Source: Thermomicrobiales bacterium (lineage in GTDB: Bacteria > Chloroflexota > Limnocylindria > Limnocylindrales > CSP1-4). From it: a stretch of 5,030 bases of DNA. Numbering within the stretch: the first letter of the stretch is position 1; each line of letters begins with the position of its first letter. The translations under genes were made by a program, and so were the position numbers. Where the stretch lies: contig SPCO01000136.1 of assembly GCA_004525275.1 (NCBI GenBank), positions 1 through 5,030 on the forward strand. Reading direction: 5' to 3'. A model generated the notes under the pieces. It was given only the letters and a program-made list of their open reading frames with translations, ran no database searches and was not told the origin of the DNA. This document shows positions 1-3,945 of the stretch, in pieces.

Positions 1-423
1 AGCGCCCGGGCCGCCGTCAACACGGAAGTCACGGTGCCCGCGATCGTGGACATGCTCGCGGAGCTTGGCCGGATCCACGACCAGCCGGTCGAACAAGAGG
101 AGCTCATCGCCGCGCGCGACTTCCTGGTCGGGGTCTTCCCGCTGCGCTTCGAGGCGGCCGGCGCCGTCGTGGGAGCGCTTGGCGGCCTGGCGGTTCACGG
201 CCTGGACATCGCGGAACTCATCGGGTATCGGGCCGCGATCGAGGCAGTCGATGTCGACGCGGTCGCCGATGCCGCCCGGGAGCATCTGCACGTCGATGAT
301 GCGTCCATCGTGCTTGTCGGCGATGTCGACGCATTCGGAGCAGACCTCGAAACCGCGGGTCTTGGTCGGATCGTGATCGAACGCGACGAGACCCCACCCG
401 GGATGCCGACCGAACCGGACTGA
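1..423 (+). CDS. M16 family (insulinase/pitrilysin-like) peptidase, C-terminal fragment
   Basis: The reading frame is open from base 1 and stops with TGA at 421-423, so only the last 140 residues are present and the start lies upstream of the window. The visible part matches the C-terminal half of M16 peptidases: a helical stretch resembling the usual 'R-T-D-V-T-x-P-A-L' opening (here A-V-N-T-E-V-T-V-P-A-I), a helix with E-E-L-x-x-A-R-D-F-L-V-G, then the family hallmark F-P-L-R-F-E followed by a small-residue helix, a G-Y-R-x-x-I-x-A-V-D segment and a V-x-D-x-A-S-I-V-L-V-G-D-V strand. Known of the family: the zinc-binding HxxEH motif lies in the N-terminal domain, which is outside the window, so it cannot be told whether this is an active peptidase or the non-catalytic partner subunit of a heterodimer. 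The C-terminus ends in a short Pro/Glu-rich tail. A GTG at base 34 is an internal codon, not a start. Confidence 0.85.
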   Translation, partial: SARAAVNTEVTVPAIVDMLAELGRIHDQPVEQEELIAARDFLVGVFPLRFEAAGAVVGALGGLAVHGLDIAELIGYRAAIEAVDVDAVADAAREHLHVDDASIVLVGDVDAFGADLETAGLGRIVIERDETPPGMPTEPD

Positions 424-447
424 AACCTTTCGCCCGGCCCTCGTCTC
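421..447 (+). promoter_or_regulatory. ECF-sigma-type promoter candidate upstream of the acidic repeat protein
   Basis: TGAAACCTTT at 421-430 is a very close match to the -35 element recognised by many ECF sigma factors (AAC core, as in Bacillus SigW promoters), and CGTCT at 442-446 fits the ECF -10 (CGTC/CGTA). The gap between TGAAAC and CGTC is 15 bases, one or two shorter than the usual 16-17, which is the main weakness. The TGA of the -35 is also the stop codon of the M16 gene. A start of transcription near 452-456 would give a leader of about 45 bases before the ATG at 500. An ECF sigma gene lies downstream at 1040, so autoregulation is plausible but inferred. Confidence 0.45.
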
Positions 448-460
448 AGGGAAGTAACAC

Positions 461-476
461 CCGGTCGAATGACCGG
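461..476 (+). other. Small perfect hairpin in the leader of the acidic repeat protein gene
   Basis: CCGGTC at 461-466 and GACCGG at 471-476 are exact reverse complements around a four-base GAAT loop. It lies between the promoter candidate and the ribosome binding site. It has no T tract, so it is a weak terminator for the M16 gene; it could instead stabilise the 5' end of the downstream mRNA or be an inverted-repeat protein site. A stem of six pairs can occur by chance in GC-rich DNA. Confidence 0.35.
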
Positions 477-485
477 CGCCCCGAT

Positions 486-490
486 GGAGA
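486..490 (+). promoter_or_regulatory. Ribosome binding site for the gene at 500
   Basis: GGAGA at 486-490 sits nine bases before the ATG at 500, an ideal Shine-Dalgarno spacing. It decides the start at 500 and contrasts with the other genes of the window, which lack a recognisable Shine-Dalgarno sequence at the right distance. Confidence 0.6.
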
Positions 491-499
491 CGAGCCAGC

Positions 500-967
500 A
501 TGCGCAGCCAAGCAAGACTATTCCGCGGCGTGGGTATCGCTGCCGTGTTCGTGTTTGTGATCACGGGCGTGGCGTTCGCCGCCGACGGTTTGGTCCGATC
601 ATCGTCGGAGGCCGATCCCGGAGTGCTGTCGCCCACGACTGGTCAACCCGCGGAGCCCACCGAAGCCGCTGAGCCGGCCGAGACGCATGAGCTCACGGAG
701 ACCGCTGAGCTCACGGAGACCGCTGAGCCCACGGAGACCGCCGAGCCCAGGGAGACCGCCGAACCCAGGGAGACCGCGGGGATCGCCCAGAGCGACGACG
801 CCACCGACGCCACCGACGGCCCTGACGCCACGGACGACCACGGCGCCACGGACGACCACGGCGGCGCCGAGACCTCCGAGTCCGACGAGACGGCAGAGCC
901 CGCTGATCATGAGCGAGGTGACGACGGTGGTGACGACGACGACGGCCACGACGAAGACGACGACTGA
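500..967 (+). CDS. Exported acidic repeat protein, unknown function
   Basis: Encodes 155 residues. Residues 1-10 are basic (R2, R6, R9), residues 11-27 are hydrophobic, and A-F-A at 25-27 followed by A-D-G is a good signal-peptidase I site; if uncleaved, the segment would be a membrane anchor. The mature part has no Cys, no aromatic core and no recognisable fold. Residues 52-93 are seven six-residue repeats of the E-P-T-E-T-A type, residues 110-121 are two A-T-D-D-H-G repeats, and the end (about 95-155) is extremely rich in Asp/Glu with scattered His, closing with a run of Asp. It is therefore probably disordered, anionic and located outside the cytoplasmic membrane; cation binding or a cell-wall-spanning stalk are possible but not shown. 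It precedes an ECF sigma gene in the same direction, separated by 72 bases and a hairpin, and shares its hexad repeat with the membrane protein encoded after that sigma factor. The start is supported by the Shine-Dalgarno site at 486-490. I do not recognise a family. Confidence 0.75.
   Translation: MRSQARLFRGVGIAAVFVFVITGVAFAADGLVRSSSEADPGVLSPTTGQPAEPTEAAEPAETHELTETAELTETAEPTETAEPRETAEPRETAGIAQSDDATDATDGPDATDDHGATDDHGGAETSESDETAEPADHERGDDGGDDDDGHDEDDD
653..778 (+). repeat. Seven tandem 18-bp units coding for the E-P-T-E-T-A hexad
   Basis: Seven units of 18 bases run in frame from 653 to 778 and give EPTEAA, EPAETH, ELTETA, ELTETA, EPTETA, EPRETA, EPRETA. Units at 689-706 and 707-724 are identical in DNA, and those at 725, 743 and 761 differ from neighbours by one to three bases, while the first two units are more diverged. 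This looks like recent in-frame expansion at the 3' side of the block. Confidence 0.85.
827..862 (+). repeat. Two identical 18-bp units coding for A-T-D-D-H-G
   Basis: GCCACGGACGACCACGGC occurs at 827-844 and again, base for base, at 845-862, coding for residues 110-121 of the exported acidic protein. Identity at third codon positions points to a recent duplication rather than selection on the protein alone. Confidence 0.85.
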
Positions 968-986
968 CGCCGGACCTTCCGGCGTC
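966..986 (+). terminator. Strong GC-rich hairpin, terminator or processing-site candidate
   Basis: GACGCCGGA at 966-974 pairs perfectly with TCCGGCGTC at 978-986 around a CCT loop, giving a nine-base-pair stem. The left arm begins inside the TGA stop codon (965-967) of the acidic protein gene. No T run follows, so it is not a classical intrinsic terminator; in high-GC bacteria such U-less hairpins may attenuate transcription or protect the 3' end. It could let the exported protein be made in excess over the sigma factor if both share a transcript. Confidence 0.5.
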
Positions 987-1027
987 GACCCGGCCCGGCC
1001 GATCGGATCGTCAGCCGATGGATTCGC

Positions 1028-1033
1028 AACTAT
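1028..1033 (+). promoter_or_regulatory. Weak -10-like element at the sigma gene start
   Basis: AACTAT ends six bases before the ATG at 1040. It keeps the two most important -10 positions (A at 2, T at 6) but not the first T, and I see no matching -35. No Shine-Dalgarno sequence stands at normal distance from 1040, so a leaderless mRNA starting at or next to the ATG is possible. Support comes mainly from the same spacing at 2527, 3919 and 3943. Confidence 0.25.
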
Positions 1034-1039
1034 TCGTTC

Positions 1040-1729
1040 ATGATTGGGACGGGCGGTTCCGCAGATTTCGAGCCGATCCCCGCGAACGCATGGAGCCAGC
1101 CGACCATTCATTCCATCTCAGGCAGCGGTCAGGGCGATGAGCGCACCGAGCGCTCAATCGTCGATGCCGTCATTGGCGGTGATCGAGATGCATTCCGTGA
1201 TCTCGTCGAACGGGAATCGGCGTCAGTCGTTCGAGCATGCTATCGGGTCCTTGGGGATCGGGATGAGGCCGAAGACGCTGCGCAGGAGGCGTTCGTGACC
1301 GCCTATCGTTCGCTTGCGAGCTGGCGTGGCGATGGGCCGTTCGGCGCATGGCTGACCCGGATCGCGGTTCGGATCGCGCTCCGCCTGGTCCGCCAGCGAC
1401 GGTCTGTCGTCTGGCTTGACCAAACGGGGCCGACCCAGCGCGACGCAGGTGCCCCGAACGAACGCGGCGTCGCGGCGACCCTTTCGTCCGGTCCGGCCTC
1501 GGATCCGGCAGCTCTGACGGTTCGGGCGGAGCAGGCTGTCGGCCTGAGATCTGCTGTGTCGAACCTTCCGGAACCGTATCGCGAGGTCGTCACCCTCCGG
1601 TTCTTTGGCGAACTGTCGCTCCAGGAGATCGCGCGCGAGACAGACCGGCCGCTGGGCACGGTCAAGACGCACCTTCGGCGGGGTCTGCTGCGTCTGCGTG
1701 GGACCGTCGAACCGGGAGCCGACGCGTGA
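1040..1729 (+). CDS. ECF-type RNA polymerase sigma-70 factor
   Basis: Encodes 229 residues that direct RNA polymerase to a dedicated promoter set. Region 2 spans about residues 44-122: the D-A-F-R-D-L-V helix, then D-E-A-E-D-A-A-Q-E-A-F-V-T-A-Y (75-89), the core-binding and -10 signature, and S-W-R-G-D-G-P-F-G-A-W-L-T-R-I-A (94-109). A variable linker (about 123-165) joins it to region 4 at about 172-222: L-P-E-P-Y-R-E-V-V-T-L-R-F-F-G-E, then the -35-reading helix-turn-helix L-S-L-Q-E-I-A-R-E-T ... L-G-T-V-K-T-H-L-R-R-G. Region 3 is absent, as expected for the ECF class, and no C-terminal extra domain follows. The only ATG/GTG/TTG start in this frame before region 2 is ATG 1040, giving a non-conserved 32-residue N-terminal extension; no good Shine-Dalgarno precedes it. 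The gene overlaps the next one by four bases (GTGA), the usual arrangement of sigma and anti-sigma pairs. The ECF subgroup cannot be fixed by eye. Confidence 0.95.
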   Translation: MIGTGGSADFEPIPANAWSQPTIHSISGSGQGDERTERSIVDAVIGGDRDAFRDLVERESASVVRACYRVLGDRDEAEDAAQEAFVTAYRSLASWRGDGPFGAWLTRIAVRIALRLVRQRRSVVWLDQTGPTQRDAGAPNERGVAATLSSGPASDPAALTVRAEQAVGLRSAVSNLPEPYREVVTLRFFGELSLQEIARETDRPLGTVKTHLRRGLLRLRGTVEPGADA

Positions 1730-2478
1730 ACGGCCCCACGCGACGGTTCGATCCGTCAGAACTTCAGACGCCCGGGGAATCGGAGCCCTCTGTCGCCGAA
1801 CTGGCGCGCGCACTCGCCGCCGCGCGTGAGCTTGAGGCGATGGCGTCGGACGCGGACGTACACCCCACCGATGACTTTGAGGATCGGGTCATGGCGGCGA
1901 TCGCCGTGGAGGCGGCCCCGAAGCTCGTCGTCCGACCCGGATCTGCGGTTCGCGGCGGGCGCGCGGGTGCGGTGTTGCTCGCCATCCGCGATTCGTGGAG
2001 GGTGGCGACGGGCGGTGGACGCCCGTGGGCGGTTCGCGCTCAGGCGCTCGCCTTCGTTCTTCTCATCGTGCTGGCTGCCGGCGCGCTTACCGGGGTGACC
2101 GCGATGACTGTCGGAGGTCTGCTTGATAGCCGTGTGGACCCGAGTCCGTCGACCGAGACGGGCCCGACCATCAGCCCGCCACCCAGTCCCACCGAGACGC
2201 CGACCACGAGTCCGTCACCCTCCGATCCTGCGTCATCGACAGAACCGACCGAGTCGGCCGAACCCGACGATTCCGGCGAGCCGACAGAGACGTCCGAGGC
2301 CGCCGAGACGCCACGCCCGACGCAGACGGCCAAGCCGACCGGGACGGGGCGCCCGACGCGTACGCCTGAGCCGACCGAGACCGCCGAGCCCGACGGGACG
2401 TCGGAACCGCATGGCACCCCTGAACCGACGAACGATGACGGTGAGGAGACCAGCCACGGCGGTCGGTCGGACGACTAG
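1726..2478 (+). CDS. Single-pass membrane protein, probable anti-sigma factor
   Basis: Encodes 250 residues from a GTG start that overlaps the sigma stop codon (GTGA), so the two are probably translationally coupled. Residues 1-104 are cytoplasmic in the expected topology: an Ala/Glu/Arg-rich helix (about 22-41), then D-D-F-E-D-R-V-M-A-A-I (49-59), a pattern common near the membrane-proximal part of ECF anti-sigma proteins. Residues 105-131 form one hydrophobic helix preceded by Arg residues (N-inside). From 134 to the end is a Pro/Thr/Ser/Glu-rich extracytoplasmic tail with about ten hexads (173-232) of the same type as in the exported acidic protein, ending acidic. There is no Cys anywhere, so the HxxxCxxC zinc motif of ZAS anti-sigma factors is missing. 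The anti-sigma role is therefore inferred from the coupled gene order, topology and length. It could alternatively be a surface sensor whose cytoplasmic part binds the sigma factor in a different way. Confidence 0.7.
   Translation: MNGPTRRFDPSELQTPGESEPSVAELARALAAARELEAMASDADVHPTDDFEDRVMAAIAVEAAPKLVVRPGSAVRGGRAGAVLLAIRDSWRVATGGGRPWAVRAQALAFVLLIVLAAGALTGVTAMTVGGLLDSRVDPSPSTETGPTISPPPSPTETPTTSPSPSDPASSTEPTESAEPDDSGEPTETSEAAETPRPTQTAKPTGTGRPTRTPEPTETAEPDGTSEPHGTPEPTNDDGEETSHGGRSDD
2242..2421 (+). repeat. Degenerate 18-bp repeats coding for Pro/Thr hexads in the membrane protein tail
   Basis: About ten in-frame units (residues 173-232) read EPTESA, EPDDSG, EPTETS, EAAETP, RPTQTA, KPTGTG, RPTRTP, EPTETA, EPDGTS, EPHGTP. 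The register [E/R/K]-P-x-x-[T/S]-x is kept while the DNA has diverged strongly. The unit at 2368-2385 encodes exactly EPTETA and differs at only two of 18 bases from the unit at 725-742 of the gene at 500. Confidence 0.75.
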
Positions 2479-2514
2479 CGCCGGAGGTCGCGGTCGGCCA
2501 GACGGCGGGACAGG

Positions 2515-2520
2515 TACCCT
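2515..2520 (+). promoter_or_regulatory. -10 element for a probably leaderless start at 2527
   Basis: TACCCT (TAnnnT) ends six bases before ATG 2527, so transcription would begin at or beside the start codon. No Shine-Dalgarno stands 5-12 bases before the ATG, which fits leaderless translation. No convincing -35 is visible around 2492-2499. Confidence 0.4.
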
Positions 2521-2526
2521 CTCGGG

Positions 2527-3192
2527 ATGATCGTCGTCATCGGATCTCCAGTGGGGCGCGACCACGAGGGTCTCATCTCCGCCGCCGGGCCCGCGTCGCG
2601 CATGGCGTTGGCGGCCGCCCGGACGGGCAGGACCGTTCAGCTGGTCGGCAGGACAGGGGATGATCCGGTCGCCGATGCCGTCGTACTGGACCTGGGCCGG
2701 GGCGGTGTCGGCCACGTCGCCCTCCTTCGGGATCCAGCCCTGGTGACCTTGACCGAACAAGTCACTGACGAGGATGGCGATGCGCCGGTGTCAGCGGACG
2801 CTGAAGCCGCGACCATCGCGGCCGGGTCGGAGACTCCCACCGGCGGGTCCGATCTGGATCCCGCCGACGTCGATCTCGGCCTGCGCTACTTGACCGATTT
2901 CCAGGTCGTGCTTCTGGCAGAGCCATCTCGCCCCGACGTCGTCTCGGTCGTCGCGGAGGCGGCCCGCTGGGCCGAGGCGCGGCTGGTCCTTGTGGTCGGT
3001 GCGGGCGATGTGGTCCCGGATGATCTGCCGGCCGATGTCATCATCCTCGAAGCCCCGCCAGCCGATCCTGACGACGCGTTCGCGGAGATGGTCGGCGCGT
3101 TCGTCGCGGCCCTGGATGGGGGTATCGAGCCGGACGCGGCCTTCCAGACGTCGATCGCGCGCGATGGCTGGACTGGCGCCGCGCGCGACTAG
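2527..3192 (+). CDS. Shortened PfkB/ribokinase-like protein, probable pseudokinase
   Basis: Encodes 221 residues; PfkB sugar and nucleoside kinases usually have about 300-320. Residues 20-46 match the N-terminal PfkB signature (A-G-P-A-S-R-M-A-L-A-A-A-R-T-G ... L-V-G-R-T-G-D-D-P), but the usual G-G-x-x-x-N is altered, with Arg25 where Asn is expected. Residues 112-175 resemble the central Rossmann part (D-P-A-D-V-D ... V-V-L-L-A-E-P-S-R-P-D-V-V ... A-D-V-I-I-L-E). The sequence then passes directly to D-P-D-D-A-F-x-x-x-V-G-A-F-V-A-A-L-D-G-G (180-199), which aligns with the G-A-G-D-A-F catalytic segment: an Asp is kept before A-F but the anion-hole glycines are gone. The strand that normally carries the ATP-side T-x-G-x-x-G and the last helices are missing, and residues 79-111 are an acidic, low-complexity linker. 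The frame is intact, so this is not an obvious decayed gene. Catalysis looks unlikely; a binding or regulatory role, or a divergent small-molecule function, is possible. Confidence 0.6.
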   Translation: MIVVIGSPVGRDHEGLISAAGPASRMALAAARTGRTVQLVGRTGDDPVADAVVLDLGRGGVGHVALLRDPALVTLTEQVTDEDGDAPVSADAEAATIAAGSETPTGGSDLDPADVDLGLRYLTDFQVVLLAEPSRPDVVSVVAEAARWAEARLVLVVGAGDVVPDDLPADVIILEAPPADPDDAFAEMVGAFVAALDGGIEPDAAFQTSIARDGWTGAARD

Positions 3193-3197
3193 GACTG

Positions 3198-3220
3198 GCC
3201 GCTGTCGACTGGACGGCGGC
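3198..3220. terminator. Hairpin between convergent genes, bidirectional terminator candidate
   Basis: GCCGCTGTC at 3198-3206 pairs with GACGGCGGC at 3212-3220 around a five-base loop: nine pairs with one G-U wobble when read on the plus strand (an A-C mismatch on the minus strand). It fills most of the 28-base gap between the stop codons of the kinase-like gene and the SRAP gene. No T tract follows on either side. Confidence 0.5.
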
Positions 3221-3919
3221 TCAAGGCCCTTCCCTGGGCGAGTCCACAGCCGAGAGGGGCTGGATGAGGTCCGGGCCGTCTCGGCGGACGTCGTTGACCG
3301 TTCGCTCGACGGGGTACACGTCGAGGTCGACCGTCTCATTCGGGAGGAGGAGCCCCAGGAGTTCCCCCGGGTCGGCAGGGTTCGGATCGAGCCAACGAGC
3401 CCATCCATCCTCTCCGATGACGACGGGCATCCGGTCGTGCAGATCGGCCAGGGCCGCATTCGGCGTCGTCGTGATGATCGTAAATGTCCGCCTGACGGAA
3501 TCGCTGGCCGGTTCATGCCAGCCCGACCACAGACCCGCCAACGCCAGTGTCCGACCGTCCATCCGGGCCACCCGATAGGGCTGCCGGATCGAGCCCTCGC
3601 GCTTCCATTCATAAAACGAGTCGACCGGCACGAGACAACGCTTTCGTGCGAATGCGTCTCGAAATGCCGGGCTTGTCGTGATCGTCTCTGCCCGGGCGTT
3701 GAACATCCGCGAACCGATCTTGGCCTCTTTGGCCCAGTGCGGGATCAGACCCCAGCGATACGCGGTGACCGCTCGACGGTCCTCACGTTGGACGACGACC
3801 AGCGCCTCATCGGTCGGCGCGACGTTGTAGCGCTGGCCGGGGTCGTCCGCGAGGGGCTCGGCCTCGAAGATCTCGGCCAACTCCGAAACGGGCCGTTCCT
3901 GGGTGAAGCGTCCGCACAT
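3221..3919 (-). CDS. SRAP domain protein (YedK/HMCES family), abasic-site DNA-protein crosslinker
   Basis: Encodes 232 residues, the normal length for bacterial SRAP proteins. The family forms a covalent thiazolidine link between the N-terminal Cys (exposed once Met1 is removed) and abasic sites in single-stranded DNA, shielding them from breakage at replication forks. All key positions are visible: M-C-G-R-F at 1-5 with Cys2 as nucleophile, Y-N-V-A-P-T (31-36), R-W-G-L-I-P-H-W (55-62), F-N-A-R-x-E (73-78) with Asn74, the V-P-x-x-x-F-Y-E-W segment (97-105) with Glu104, and L-H-D-R-M-P-V (160-166) with His161. These correspond to C2, N75, E105 and H160 of E. coli YedK. The protein therefore looks fully active. 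The start is fixed by the need for Cys at position 2. The gene is divergent from the rhomboid gene over a tiny gap and convergent with the kinase-like gene. I see no obvious SOS box upstream. Confidence 0.96.
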   Translation of the reverse strand: MCGRFTQERPVSELAEIFEAEPLADDPGQRYNVAPTDEALVVVQREDRRAVTAYRWGLIPHWAKEAKIGSRMFNARAETITTSPAFRDAFARKRCLVPVDSFYEWKREGSIRQPYRVARMDGRTLALAGLWSGWHEPASDSVRRTFTIITTTPNAALADLHDRMPVVIGEDGWARWLDPNPADPGELLGLLLPNETVDLDVYPVERTVNDVRRDGPDLIQPLSAVDSPREGP

Positions 3920-3925
3920 TCGCTC

Positions 3926-3931
3926 AGTCTA
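3926..3931 (-). promoter_or_regulatory. -10 element for the SRAP gene, probably leaderless
   Basis: Read on the minus strand, TAGACT (3931 down to 3926) ends six bases before the ATG at 3919. No Shine-Dalgarno is visible in the six bases between. The -35, if any, would lie inside the first codons of the rhomboid gene, and none is convincing. Confidence 0.4.
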
Positions 3932-3935
3932 GTAT
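3930..3935 (+). promoter_or_regulatory. -10 element for the rhomboid gene, probably leaderless
   Basis: TAGTAT is a good -10 hexamer that ends seven bases before GTG 3943 and ten before ATG 3946. It overlaps the minus-strand -10 of the SRAP gene by two bases (3930-3931), so the two promoters probably cannot be occupied at once. Confidence 0.45.
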
Positions 3936-3945
3936 CGTCCCGGTG

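Noticed and set aside
34..423. Separate small gene starting at GTG 34
   Set aside because: The frame is open to base 1 and the residues before it already match the M16 C-terminal domain, so this is the end of a longer gene.
653..862. Tandem repeats considered as a CRISPR array
   Set aside because: Units are 18 bases, directly adjacent without spacers, in frame and coding for a hexapeptide repeat.
972..1012. GGACCTT ... CGTC as an ECF promoter for the sigma gene
   Set aside because: The two boxes are about 30 bases apart, far beyond ECF spacing, and the first is part of the 966-986 hairpin.
1223..1813. Minus-strand open frame of 196 codons opposite the sigma gene
   Set aside because: The opposite strand encodes an unmistakable sigma factor; this is a mirror frame.
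2483..2487. GGAGG as a ribosome binding site for the kinase-like gene
   Set aside because: It lies 39 bases before ATG 2527 and no in-frame start codon occurs at a suitable distance after it.
2233..2760. Minus-strand open frame of 175 codons with Gly/Arg/Leu repeats
   Set aside because: The repeats are only the reverse reading of the Pro/Thr hexad DNA of the membrane protein.
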